This document shows, one piece after another, positions 46,385 to 57,715 of a DNA stretch of 64,000 nucleotides. The DNA comes from Cyanoderma ruficeps (taxonomy: Eukaryota > Chordata > Aves > Passeriformes > Timaliidae). The number at the start of each line of letters is the position of its first letter. The stretch's first letter is position 1. The translations under genes and the position numbers were made by a program. The notes beneath the pieces are model-generated. The model searched no databases. It saw nothing but the letters and a program-made list of their open reading frames with translations, and was not told the origin of the DNA. The DNA is taken from assembly GCA_008694505.1 (NCBI GenBank), contig VZDJ01000046.1:402489-466488 (forward strand), written 5' to 3'.

Positions 46385-47851
46385 AGTGAGTCAGCCCAGG
46401 CCAGGCTGTCAGCTCAACTCCAGCTCTCAGATTTTCCAGGAGGCTCCAGCAGCCCCAGGGATGTGGTGCTGAGGGAGGAGGGTGCCCTTCTCCCGCCCTG
46501 GGGAGAGCCTGCTGAACCCAGGCCATGCACTGGGAACACAAATCCCCCCTCAGGCACTGCAGTGACTTTCGAGGCATCTGCACAACATCAGATTTGTTTC
46601 TTCAGGGGTTGGTGATCCCTCTGCAAGCTCAGGAGTCCAGCTGATGCTGCAAGAGCAGGATGATGCCTGGTGCCATTCCTCTCCAAGCACCACGTCCCTT
46701 CAGCCCAGTGCCTGCCCTGCACCTTGCAGAGAGGCAGGACTCCGCCTGGAAACACATTTTCCTCTGCTCCACAAACCAGTATGGACATTACAGCTCGTAA
46801 CACTGACCACAGGGACTGCTCAAAGCCTTCCTCAGTCCAGCCCACACCCTCCCCAAGGGCAGCTCCTCAGCTCCAGTCCTCTCTCCAAACTCACGCTAAG
46901 CCTCCGGATTTCCAGAGTCAACATGGGACAAGCCAGAAGATAGAAATAGCCCCCGGGGATGCAGCACAGCTGTGCTAATGAGCCAGAGGAAGTGTTGGAT
47001 CTTTGGTCAGACCCTGTAATTCAGCTCAAGTGGCTGCTTCACCTCTGGCCTGTCAGATCAACTTGTTAACCACAGACTGGGAAAGAGCTCCCTGCTTGCT
47101 CCCAGCAGGAGATTTCTCTTTGGCAGGGGCAGAAAACGGCCCTACCCTCTTCACCTTTGATTGCAGAGAGGCCCAGAGATGCAGAGAGAGAGAGAGCTGA
47201 GCTCTAAGTTTGCCAGGTATTTCAAGATCTCACCTTACACTGGGAAAGGATTAGGGCTAGAAAAGAATTTTGTCAAGATTAAGCCAAACAAGTCAGTTCT
47301 TTTAAATCAAGTCTCAGTTCTGGTGAACTGTCCCCAGAGGGGTTTGGGCTGCAGGATTGGGTTTCTTGTCAGAGGAGATGGGCAGCAGTGGAGAGCAGCT
47401 GAACACCGTGTTCCTGAACTGGGAAAGGTCCCCTGGAGTCATGGATTGCCCTGGGAGAGGCTCTGCAGCCAACACCAGTGGATCCAGTCCAAGGTGGATG
47501 CTCATCCCCAGTGCAATCACTGAGCTGGCTCCCACATTCCCAGTCCAGGATGGGCTGAGGCTCAAGCAGGATGTAAAGAAGCTGAGAAACGCCAAAACAC
47601 GGCAGCTTTTCCACGTTAAACTCCAGAGGAAACACATTTTCTTTGATTATCCGAGTCATTTCCAAAGCCTTGTCTGATGAGCCCTCACCCAACTCTTCCT
47701 CACTGCCTTAGGAGAGGCTCTGCACCCACAGGAGACACGACTGACTGGTTTTCTGCAGCAGTCAGGAGACACTGAACGCAAAATTTGGGAGAAGCAAAAT
47801 GGTTTCCCCTGCAGGAACCTGGCAGAGCTCCTGCAAACAAAACACGACCAT

Positions 47852-48452
47852 TGATGCCTTGGGAAGGCTGAGCTGGAACAGAGACTGGACAGAGCTGGAG
47901 AATAAAGGAGATATTTATTAAAAGGCCTTGAAGGATTTGCCTTGGGCAGGACAAGAGCCTGGACAGGGCTACACCCAAGGTGGACCCAAAATGGACCCAA
48001 AATGGACACAAAATGGACACAAAATGGACACAAAATGGACACAAAATGGTCACAAAAAGGACAAAAAAAGGACACAAAATGGACACAAAATGAACACAAA
48101 AAGGACACAAAATGGTCACAAAATGCACACAAAATGGACACAAAATGGACAAACGGTCCCGAGGTCTCCCACTTTGATAAGTTTTGGCCCATTTGCATCT
48201 TGGGGTTGAATTGTCCAATCCCAGCTCCAGGTGGTGCAGTCCCATCCTTCTTGTTTTCTCCCTCCAGCCACCGTTGTTGGTGCTTTTGGGCCTGGAAACT
48301 TGTCCCAGTTGTCCTTGGTGTGGGGCAGGAAAAGGATTTGTTTTGTGTCCCTGGTGTGTGCAGAGAGCTGAGTGACACTGGATGGGAGCTCAGAGCTGCC
48401 CCCCTGGGCTCCACAGAACATGGAACACATGGAAATAAAACTCAAGGCATCA
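47852..48452 (-). mobile_element. Dispersed LTR-like element, copy A (inverted to copy B)
   Basis: A 601-base block with ends TGATGCCTTG and CAAGGCATCA, a perfect 10-base inverted pair. Its reverse complement matches 62055-62650 over its whole length. In element sense (minus strand here) it has TTTTATTTCC near the start, a variable 11-base minisatellite, and TTAATAAATATC (AATAAA) near the end, the order of a solo LTR. No target-site duplication is visible. Confidence 0.75.
47983..48153 (+). repeat. 11-bp minisatellite inside element copy A
   Basis: About 15 copies of the type AAAATGGACAC with variants (GGTCAC, AGGACAA). As 11 is not a multiple of three, all three frames stay open and yield an 11-residue repeat pattern. 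This explains the long frames on both strands, which are not genes. Confidence 0.95.
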
Positions 48453-49119
48453 TCCTTCCTGCAGGCAGCTCCTGAGGAGCTCCAGTGCCAAGGCCCAGCA
48501 CAGTAAATCCACCCCAAAAATCTCACCCTGAGAGCAGTCAGGGATCTCCCACAGATCCCAAGTGAGGCTTTGCATGGTCACCAGGGCAAAATGAGGCCAC
48601 CTCAATCCCAGCTTCACCCACAGGCAAAGAGAACCATCCAACATGCAGAAAATTGAAATTTTGAATTGAATTTCACACTTGAAATTTAAACTTCAAACTT
48701 GGGCCCTTTGGAGAGCGAGGTGTTTGCTGACAGTGATCCTAAACAGAGCTGCAAAACCCCACAGGGTCCTCTGGAGAGAACCACCTTCACCTAAAATCTT
48801 CAGCTGCAACCTCTAAAAAAAAGTGCAGTCACACCCTCAGGGGTACCTGGCTTTGTTTTGTTGCATTACCAAACACCAGCTCATCAATTAAAAAAAACAA
48901 ATTAAGCAATCTACGGAGAAGAGATGACAATGAGGATATTAAAACAGGGACAAAACTGCCTCCAACTCAGCAGGGTTTGACAACAGGGGTTCCCACTGGG
49001 GTCTACGCTGGGAATCAGCTGCAGGAAAACCATGAGGAGCAGGGCACAGCTCTGTGCTGTTCCTTTTGGGATCAGCTGAGGGAAGGCTACAAAAACCCCA
49101 GCAAGTCATGAGAAGAACC

Positions 49120-49405
49120 TGCCATGGGCAGGGACACCTCCCACTGTCCCAGGTTCCTCCCAGCCCCAATGTCCAGCCTGGCCTTGGGCACTTCCAGGGA
49201 TCCAGGGGCTGCCACAGCTTCTCTGGGAACCTGTGCCAGGGTCTCACCACCCTCACAGGGAGGAATTCCTTCCCAATATCCCATTTTATGCTGCTCTTTG
49301 GCAGTGGGAAGCCATTCCCTGTGTCCTGTCCCTCCATCCCTTGTCCCCAGTCCCTCTCCAGCTCTCCTGGAGCCCCTTTAAGTTCTGGAAGGAGCTCTGA
49401 GGTCT
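49120..49405 (-). mobile_element. CR1 LINE 3' region
   Basis: Inverted CR1: GGGACACCTCCCACTGTCCC, GGGCACTTCCAGGGATCCAG, AAGCCATTCCCTGTGTCCTG and TCCAGCTCTCCTGGAGCCCC. The extreme 3' end is missing or degraded. Confidence 0.92.
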
Positions 49406-50559
49406 CTCCATAACCAGAGTGAAGAAGTGCTGAAGATCCAGAGGCAGAAATCCCAGGGCCAAGCTGTGGGCTCTGTGAGTCAGAACAATTCATCTTTGTC
49501 ACCTGTGTCACCTGCAGGTGACACACTCGACACACCTCGTGTACTTCAAAACAAGCTGTTCATTTTTGAATATTATTTCTTTTGCTCATCAATTGGCCTC
49601 TTCCAAAAGGATTTAGGCCTTGAAAACAGCAGTGGCTTGACCCTCTTCGTGCTGGAGGGCTGCTCCACGGAAATTCACTGAATTTCTACAGCAGACCAAC
49701 GTTCTGGTTAAACTCCTGTCCAAATCCTGCCAGGATTGCCTCAGCCAGCATTCAGGGAGGGTTTTAAGATAAGCTCAGATATCCCTGTGGGCCTCTTTCA
49801 ATGCTTCTTTCACGTCCAGGAGAAATCATCTTTTCTTCCCCACCACAAAAAGCCACCCCTTGCAACTCTCCACGGCTGATTTTGCTGCTTCACTCTCTGG
49901 AAGGCTCCAAGAAGTTTTTCCAGGAAAGGAAAAGTTTTTTTTCCTCCCATTGGGAAATTCTTCCATCCAGCGTGTGGCAAATGCAGAAATCAGAGCAAGT
50001 TTTGCCCCAAACGCCAAGGCCGTGTTTGGCTGCCCAATTAATGCTGTTTTCATCAGCCAGGCCAAAATGAATCTGCTCTTGAAATTCCTGCCAGCTCCCA
50101 GCCAGCCTGCTGGGAATCAACAGGAATTGGGTGTTCCATGCTGTATCCCAGACTCAGCATTACTGCCAGACACTGTTGAGTTTGCATGTTCTGTGGTGGA
50201 TGGAGAGAAAAGAGGTTTTCCTCTGCGTTCTTCCCAGAAAAAGAGTTTAGGGTTTTCTTTTTTCCAAACCTCTCATTTCCCCTTCCCCCAAAATCCTTCA
50301 GCAAGTGAATTAACAAAATGCTCCCCACGCCTGAGAGAATGGTTTCTAAAAACAGACTGGAAGGCTACAGAGCAAAATCAGGAGCTGCTTGGTCCTTTTG
50401 AAATGAGTTTTTGGTAAGAGCTGAGGGGGGGGACCAAAAAAAAAAGAGGGAAAAAAAAAATCAGGATAGATTTTTCTATCAGCTCCAGTAAATCCTGTAA
50501 CTGCTGTGTTTATCCACGGAGTCAAAATACTCCCTGTTCCACTTCGGGAAGTGCAAACA

Positions 50560-50700
50560 CGCATTACAATAAAATGTAAAGTTTGCTAAGCTGATAAACT
50601 TCATAAGTGTGTTTTATGACAGTATCTGGAGAGATAAGGCTCATTAGCACTTACAGCCACCATCTGAAGGAACCTTAAAAAGCACAGTCACTAACAGGAG
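50560..50700. other. AT-rich single-copy stretch
   Basis: Contains CATTACAATAAAATGTAAAG, GCTGATAAACTTCATAAG and AGATAAGGCTCATTAGCAC, with GATA-type and TAAT-type cores. Possible regulatory element, weakly supported. Confidence 0.2.
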
Positions 50701-51884
50701 AGAGGAAAAGAAATTGCACTTTGACGTCCAAAAAAAAATAAAAAAAAGCTTCTAAAGGGTTAACCCTTTCCATAATAACAATCCTAATAATTTCTGGCTC
50801 CTCTCAACTTGACCTGAGCTCTGGAAAAAAAAATCAGGAAAACAGATCCAACCTGGCTGATGTTGGTCCAGGACCTGCAGGAGGAACAGTGGCCCCCCAA
50901 GAGCGTTTAGGAGTGCAAACAACAAGTCCTGTGCTCGAGGGCTCCTCAGGTGCAGGAACCAACTGCAGGAACACCCTACAAGCCACCAGGGACCTGCTCT
51001 GGCTACAGGGAGAAGGGGCTGCTCCAGTGTGGAGGGAAGCCAGAGAGGCTCAGGTTGGAAAAACCAGGTCCAGGAGAGTTCTTGGCTTGTTCCAACACAG
51101 CCCTGGAAGTCGGGAACTTGGGGAAATTCGTGTCTAACAGAAGGTTCCGGCATGAACTCGGCCCCATCCCACCCCAGAAGAGTCTCTCAGGAGGCAGCTG
51201 GAGCCACAGAAATGGAGAGAGAGCAGATCAAGCCACTTACAACGCATCAAGTCCCCTCCTCAAACATCAGGGGAAGAGCTGACCCCTTTCTCTTCCACAG
51301 AATCCAGGTGGCCACAGAAGCCAAGCCCTGAAGGGGCCAGATTTTTCCATGTAACTGGAGCAGAGAGGACCCACACGGAGCTTCTGGCATCAGAAGTCCT
51401 CCCACCTCTGGTTGCCACCCCAGTGGGGATATTCTAATTTAACACCTCCAAAAAAACCCCCTTCCAACCTAACTCCCTCTGAGAAGGCATCAAGGCACAG
51501 GGATGAAACGGGAGACAGGGGAGGCAAATCCAGTCTGCAGCTCTCCTGAGGCAGGATTTCCATGTCCCACCACCCCCCCTGTGCAGCTCTGGACCACGAA
51601 TGCCTCATGCTGTGGAAATACCAGTGATGTTCACTGGCCCAGACACCCCCACAACAGCTTAACTTCAGCAGCTTCTTCTGACTCAGATTTTCCACCAAAA
51701 AAAAAAAAAAATCTTAAAGAATGTTTAAATATCAACATTTATTAGAAATAACAACACTGTCAGCATGTCCTTAATTGAGGAGAATGGAATGGAGCATCCC
51801 TGGGCCCGGCATGAGAGAGCTGGGGAGAACTTTTGACACAGGTAGGTAGTGAGAGGATAAGTGGGAATGTTTTAAAGTGAGAAA

Positions 51885-52110
51885 GAACAGGTTTAGATGA
51901 GGTATTAGGAGGAAATTCTTCCCCGCCAGGGTGAGGAGGCCCTGGCACAGGGTGCCCAGAGAAGCTGTGGCTGCCCCTGGATCCCTGGAAGTGTCCAAGG
52001 TCAGGCTGGACAGGGCTTGGAGCACCCTGGGATAGTGGAAGGTGTCCCTGCCCATGGCAGGGAGTGGAACTAGAAAAATCTTTTCTAACCCAAATCATTC
52101 CACGATTCTC
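51885..52110 (+). mobile_element. CR1 LINE 3'-end fragment
   Basis: TTTAGATGAGGTATTAGGAG, GGCCCTGGCACAGGGTGCCC, GGATCCCTGGAAGTGTCCAA and CCTGCCCATGGCAGGGAGTG, ending ATTCCACGATTCT. Confidence 0.93.
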
Positions 52111-52289
52111 ACCAAGAGTCAACTACACCAAGTCTGCCAGCACAATGAGTTAATCTGACAGAAAAATGAAGAAAGCAGCAAAAACTGACCAAACTTGCTC
52201 TGGTCAGAAAGATTCAGACTAAGCAGCATCACAGAGGCTTCTCCGTGCAGTCTTCCACACTTTCCACTTAACCTGCTCCCCTTTCCTGA

Positions 52290-52470
52290 TCCCACAGCCT
52301 AATTCAATTACCTGCCACCGAATAAGCCTTAAGGCGATTCTCATTACCCCGATAAAGCACAAGGCCTTTAATTATTAAACGCTCTGGAGCTTTTTGCGTT
52401 GGGGTTGTGGGGCTGGACTCCCTTTTATTGTTGTCAGCAGCTTCCAGAAATCAAGTTAATCATTGACCAG
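52290..52470. other. AT-rich single-copy stretch, possible regulatory element
   Basis: Contains CCTAATTCAATTACCTGCC, GGCGATTCTCATTACCCCG and GGCCTTTAATTATTAAACG in 120 bases, unlike flanking sequence. Homeodomain-type cores are dense. Conservation unknown. Confidence 0.25.
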
Positions 52471-53239
52471 GCCCTTTCAGCAGGAGACCAGAGTCCTGTG
52501 GATTCCTGCTCTCTGGTTCTGCATCGCCAGTCAGGCTAAAGGAAGTCACCGGCCTCCTGCTTGGCCAGGTATCCACTCAATATTCTCCTGACAACCCATC
52601 TTCCCCCTCCAACAGCTCATTTACACCGCTGGGAAAAAGAAAAAAAATGCAATATTTGAACACGGAGGCTGCAACAGTGAGCATCGTGAACCTGAGTTCA
52701 GGCAGGAACCGCCCCAGGTGAGGGAAACTGAGGCACAAAGCAGTGGTTCCAAAACATCAAGCAACGTGGTTGATCCACTACTTAAGCCAAAACAGTACGA
52801 ATCCCTGTCTGAGTTGATGCTGCTCCATGCCCTGCAGGCAGGAGGAACTTCCAGGCACTTCCCAGCCCGATTTGGGACAAATCCTGCTCCCTGGGGATGA
52901 AGATGCAAGTCTGGCACAGTCATTTTTCCAAATGTTCCCGGCTTTGTCGCCACCCTCATGGCACCTCATCAAATCCAGCGCCACTTCCAAGCATCTACAA
53001 AGCAAATGCTGCTTCTGGGCACGGGGCTCCCTTTCCAAAGGAATGGAGGTTAAACACTGCTTTGAGTTGACCCAGAGAGGCCAACTTTGGGAGCAAAGCC
53101 AGGCAGGACTCGTAGCAGTGACAATTCACCCAGCTCCAAAAAAAGCAAGGGAGGGGAAAAAAGAAAAAAAATAAAAAACCCACACAAATCAGGCAAACCC
53201 TTCCGGTTGTCCAAGGAAAACCCCAAATCCAACACCTTA

Positions 53240-53720
53240 AACCCCGCGGGAGAGGCAGAAGGAGCGGCAGAACCGCCTCAGGGCGGGATGGCCGAGCCGT
53301 CCTCTGCGGGCGCTGCCTCCCGGCCTCTCCAGCTGTGTTTGCCTGCGTGCCGCATTCCTGCCCCGCCAGCCGAGGCCAGGTTTTGTTTTTTTGGGTTGTG
53401 CTGGGAAGCAGCTGCTCCATCTCACACACGCCAGGGCCCGGCGGGAGCGCCCGCGAAGCCACCGCGGCCCGGCCGGGCCATGAGGGAGCCCGCGGGCCGC
53501 AGCCATGGCAGCGCAGCCCCACAGCAACCTGCAGTGACAGGGACAGACACCCGGGACCTGCCACAGCCAGACTGTCACCCAGAGCGTCCCACAGGCTGGG
53601 AAAACGGATGGCAGAGCCTGTGGGATTGCTTGTATTGGAGGTGACATTCTAGCTGACGCCACAACAGAGCTCGGGGACTCGCGGCGGCTTCTCGCCCCAG
53701 CTCTGGAGCCCACCCCAGGG
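53240..53720. promoter_or_regulatory. Secondary CpG-rich patch in intron 1
   Basis: About 480 bases dense in CG (GGCGGGATGGCCGAGCCGTC, GCCCGGCGGGAGCGCCCGCG, CCGCGGCCCGGCCGGGCC), 3.8 kb downstream of exon 1. Frames of up to 189 codons on both strands overlap it and resemble no known protein. It may be an alternative promoter or an intronic CpG island; no exon is identifiable. Confidence 0.4.
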
Positions 53721-53989
53721 CGTTCCCCAACAGCCCCTCAAGCCCAACACCCCATCTTTTCCCGGTCTCCCTTGACAAAATTACACCCTGAACGACGAGG
53801 TTCTCTGTCCTGCGGCAGAGCAGGGCACCTATTCTGCACCTGCCAAAGGGAATAAAAATACATCGCACTTCCCACACGGCAAACCCCACAGCGCAGCACT
53901 CGGGAGTGGTGTGCTGGTAAATTAGGGCAAGTTATGCTTCCCCTCCCTCCCTCTCCCCCCTCTGTGAGCATTTGAGGGTTCCTGTTGCC

Positions 53990-54110
53990 TGCGTGCAGGG
54001 GACAGATCAGTTACATTTATGCAGAACATTGCAATCTGTCAATATAAACACTATGTAAGCATGAGCCACTTGTAACATTACTACTGTCTTGACAAGTGTT
54101 TGCAGAGGGG
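53990..54110. other. AT-rich single-copy stretch beside the CpG patch
   Basis: CAGTTACATTTATGCAGAAC, TTGCAATCTGTCAATATAAA and CTTGTAACATTACTACTGTC: non-repetitive AT-rich sequence in GC-rich surroundings. Possible conserved element. Confidence 0.25.
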
Positions 54111-55220
54111 GCAGAGCTGCCGGGATCCTTCTGCTTCTCCCAGAGGGAAAGCAGAGCGAATCCCGACCTGCAGGAAAAACACTTCTTCCAGCAAGAATTA
54201 AATATATCTTTTTTTATTTAAAAAGAGGTGCATCAAAACTGAATTGGACTCTAAATCAGAACGCCCAGAAACAGAAATAGAGAGGGGTTGATTTTATGGC
54301 CTGGGTCACCTCAGACCCACAGATCAGGCGACTCAGGAAAGCAGAAGCTCCAACAGGCTGGTGTCCCTTCCCACCAGCACAGGGCGCAGCAGGATTGAAG
54401 CTCCTCAGCCACCCCGTCACCCCAGCGAGGCTAATCTTGTCACCTGCCACTTCCAGAGCCCAGAAGTGCAAGTCCCAACACAATTCCCAGATGCCGCTCT
54501 GGCATTTCCACCGCCCCCAGCCGCATTCGAGAGAGGAAAGGGAGGCAGGGGAGGTGCCCATGCCCAGAGCACCGGGAAAGCCGAGCAAGGAGGAAAAGTG
54601 AAATGCAATGCTTTCTCAGGGATCCCGGCAGTCTGGGGCTGCTCCAAACTCCCCCCAGGAGGCAGTTGGAATATGGTGCAAATTAGTGCTCAGACAGCCC
54701 AGCTGCAGAGGCCGTGGCTGGACATAAAAGCAGCCGGTGCATCCCAGCAGGCTGACACTGATCCCGAGGCAATGCCTCCCCCTCTGGTGCAGGCTCAGCC
54801 TCTCCCACAGTCATCCCACCCCAAAATTCGGCCACCACCCCACCATCATCATCATCCTCCCGAGGGGCAGCTCTGAACATGCAAAAAACCCAGCAGGGCT
54901 GTGCTCAGTTTTGCAGACATGCTTTTTCCTCTCTATCAAGAAGCTCCTTATCAGACAAGGTTTTGGAGGTGTAGCATCACCCCATCCCTGCAGCTGGCTC
55001 ATCCAGCTGTTTCCCAGGAGTTAGGGCTGAGCCAAACCCCTCAGAACCCTCCTGAGCAGGTGCCTGCAGGGTCTCAGCTCAGCAATAGCTCCCAGGTTGT
55101 GCTGGCACCTGCTCCAGGGAGGAGGGCTGCCAGAATTCTCCTCAGTAAAAGGGAAAATCTGTCTCTCCCTCAGCACATCTCCCAGTCAGGCAGCTTGGGG
55201 ATGGAGCAAAACAGCAGCAA

Positions 55221-55238
55221 GGGGGGGGGGGGGGGGGG
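55221..55238 (+). repeat. Poly-G run (18 G)
   Basis: Uninterrupted G homopolymer. Length is likely unreliable in the assembly, and it can form quadruplex-type structures. Confidence 0.95.
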
Positions 55239-57539
55239 AAGGGATCATCCACAGCTGTCCCTATCCCCCTCCAGACTCCGGAAAGGAGCAGCCAAGCTGC
55301 AGCCACAGCGTGACATCTGCTTCGCACAGCCTCACTCCGTGCCCCACCACCTCTTCCACAGGGATGCCAGCACCCAGAGGGGCCAGCAGGGCACCAAAAG
55401 GTGGCTTTGGTGATGCCTTGGACTGAGAAGAAGCATCCCTTTCCCTGCCTGGAAGGTGTGCTTTATCTCAGGCGATGCAGCCAAGTTGTTAGCAGGGGTT
55501 TGTCAGAATGAACAGGTGTGCTGCCTCACCTGGAGCAGCTCCTTCGTAAGAAAAAAGATCAAAATCAGCCTTCCCAGGGCACTTGCGGAGTTCTGCAGGA
55601 ACATCCAGCTTTTACCAGGTGGGATTTCTTCCCTTATCTACAAACAGAAGCCCTCAGCGAGGAGGGCTCGGCTCTTCCACACGCACCTGTCGGATCTCAC
55701 CGTGGATTATCGGGACCTGGGATCTCAGCACCGACTATTCCCAGTGTCCCCAGCAGCTCAGCGAGTGCAGCCTCTGCTCCAGGCACAACAAAGAGGGGAT
55801 CAGCAGCAGATGCTGCTCCTCTGCTGGGGCTTTAAGCAGAGACAAGGATGCTTTGCATAAGCAAACTCCACTGCACACCACAGCAGCCCCAGAGCACTTG
55901 GAGTGCACATCTGGCTGGGTGCACATCTGGCAGCATCTCCCCTCCTTATTGCCAGAGAGGGAGTCTCAGATCAGAAACAGCAGCTGTACCAAGACAGAAA
56001 AAACCCAGAGCGGTCAGGACAGGCAGCAGACACTGCCTTTGGCTCGGAATGTCCCTTCTTAAGCTAAAACCTCTACGAGCCAAGAGAGAAATCCCAGAAG
56101 GAGCTGGAAGGAGTTACCTGCTGCTCTAGAGCAGACACCAGCACGGCAGGGATTAATAGGGGAGTTACAGCCAAGCTCCTTCCAAAGCTCGTCAGTCCCC
56201 AAGGCGCAATTCAGCCGCACAGTGCCGGTGGTCCTCGGCAGGCACATGAAGCCAAGGGGCTGGGAACAGCCCTCCGTGCGCTGCCGAGGGAGAAAAGGGC
56301 TTTCCCTCAAAACCTGCACACACAGGACAGGCTGTTTCCTTAGAAAACCAGCCCCAGCAGCAGGAAGTGAAACGGTTCTGGAGTTGGAAACAGAAGATGT
56401 AAGTAGCACTGTTTGGAAAACTTTGCCAGACCACAAGCGATGGACAAGCCTCAACACCGGGATTTGTTTTACTGGAAAGAAGGGGGGAAAACCTCAAGTC
56501 TGCTAAAACATTCTCCAGGGCTGGTCCAGTGGCTCCTACCAGCGGTCACAACACAACATCCCCAAAAAAGAGAGGAAAAAGGAAAAAAAAAAAAAGAAAG
56601 AAAGAAAAAAAAAAGCAAGAATCACCGCTGTTGTGTAAATTACATCGAAACCTCTTATACAGGTACTCGCGTCCCACTCTCCCCTCAAACAGAGAACATT
56701 TTGCGACAAACTGCTTAAAATTAAGGATAAGAAGCAGCGACACCCCAAAAAAAGCACCGAGGGAAAACCCCGCCGGGAGCTGAGGCTGCGGGGGGCGTTG
56801 AAGAGAAGCGGATCCACGGATTGATTTGGCTGCTCCAGCCCACCCCGCCGAGCCGGTCCTGCGGGATCGGGGGGATCCAAAGCCCCGGGATCGGGGGGTC
56901 GGGAAGGGAGCGGGATCCACCTGCGAGGGGCACGCCGGGCCGGGAGCGCCCCCTGCCGGCCGCGCCCCGCCCCGCGCACAGGTGAGCGCCGGGGATGCGG
57001 CGGCACCCGCGGAACCCCCCCAAAAAAAACCCCACAACCGGCGGCACCCGCCTGCCACCGCAGGGTGTTAAAACACGAGTTTTAACTGCGGAGGAACAAG
57101 AGTTTTCTCCGCGCTGTCCCGTGTCGGAGGGGGTTACACCCGCGGCTACAGGTCCGCTCCGTGCGCGTCAGCCCCGCGGGGAACGGCGGAACGAAGCGCT
57201 CGTTCTCCCGGCCACGGCGGCTCCTGCCAGCAACCCCGGGGTACAGCCGGACCCGCGGCTCCCGGAGAGCCCAATCCCGAGGGGAAAAACCCAAGGGGAT
57301 TCTCCAAAGGGATTCCGGGCGCCCGGCTCCGAGCGCCGGGACGCGGGACAAGTCGCTGCCCCTGTCCGGCTGTCAGCGCCCGCGGGAGGGGATGCCCGCA
57401 CCCAGCGAGGGACGGAGAGCGCCCGCACGGGCACGGCGGCATCCCCACCTCGGGGCGCGAAACCCCTTCGGCGTCAAGAAATAAACTCGGGCAAAAAGTG
57501 AAGCGAGCAGGAGCGGAGGGCTCGGGGGGGGGCACCTAC

Positions 57540-57634
57540 CCGAAGTAGGCGGCGGAGGGCCGCGGGGCGCAGGCGAGCAGCCCTAGGAGCGCGCAGGAGG
57601 AGAGCCATCCCAGCAGGACGTGTCCATCCAGCAT
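57540..57634 (-). CDS. WNT9A: WNT9A coding exon 1 (signal peptide)
   Basis: First coding exon of WNT9A, a secreted Wnt ligand that signals through Frizzled receptors and is known in chick for its role in synovial joint formation. It encodes residues 1-31 plus two bases of codon 32. The start is MLDGHVLLGWLSS, followed by a hydrophobic leucine/alanine-rich stretch and the small-residue end PSAAYF, a typical signal peptide with probable cleavage near residues 28-29. The family start (MLDG...) and the conserved PSAAYFG junction fix the ATG at 57634-57632. The frame is open further upstream, but that part is GC-rich and unlike any Wnt. The donor reads GG|GTAGGT with GT at 57539-57538, leaving phase 2, which matches the exon 2 acceptor. 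The exon lies in a CpG island, with a TATA-like box 74-80 bases upstream of the ATG. Identification rests on recalled similarity to vertebrate WNT9A. Confidence 0.93.
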
Positions 57635-57660
57635 CTTGCAGCGGCGCCGGCGCTGCTCAT
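57583..57660 (-). other. Upstream ORF overlapping the WNT9A start
   Basis: An ATG at 57660-57658 lies 26 bases upstream of the WNT9A start in another frame. It opens a 25-codon frame that runs past the main start and stops at TAG 57585-57583. If transcription begins at the TATA-predicted position (near 57680), the leader would contain this upstream start and it could reduce WNT9A translation. Its context is GAACGAGATGA (G at -3, A at +4), which is moderate. This is inference from sequence only. Confidence 0.35.
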
Positions 57661-57704
57661 CTCGTTCCCCCGCCGCGCCCGCTGCGGCCCCGCCGCCCGC
57701 CCCG

Positions 57705-57715
57705 CTTCTTATAGC
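57705..57715 (-). promoter_or_regulatory. WNT9A: TATA-like box of the WNT9A promoter
   Basis: Read on the minus strand, GCTATAAGAAG lies about 75 bases upstream of the start codon, inside otherwise extremely GC-rich DNA. GC boxes (GGGGCGGG type) sit around it at 57746-57753, 57792-57800 and 57844-57852. If it is used, transcription would start near 57680 and the 5' leader would be only about 45 bases long. The spacing is inferred and no start site is demonstrated. Confidence 0.5.

Larger units (their letters stand above)
17266..57539 (-). other. WNT9A intron 1 and its content
   Basis: A 40.3-kb intron between exons 2 and 1. Itemised features apart, the stretches at about 19200-20040, 22550-23960, 24350-24950, 27330-28500, 33560-35830, 42490-43990, 46400-47850, 49420-51880 and 54120-56770 show no gene, exon or recognised repeat. 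They contain only homopolymers, short AT or CA tracts and chance frames. No second gene is nested here that I can support on either strand. Confidence 0.8.

Noticed and set aside
47852..48452. DNA transposon with 10-bp terminal inverted repeats
   Set aside because: Copy B lacks perfect inverted ends, no transposase is present, and the AATAAA position with TG...CA ends fits an LTR better; left as LTR-like.
47656..48475. Long ORFs on both strands (up to 252 codons) near 48 kb
   Set aside because: Generated by the 11-bp minisatellite, which stays open in all frames, and repeated at 62.3 kb in the inverted element.
52995..53644. Overlapping 185- and 189-codon ORFs on opposite strands
   Set aside because: They coincide with the secondary CpG patch, where stop codons are rare; neither resembles a known protein.
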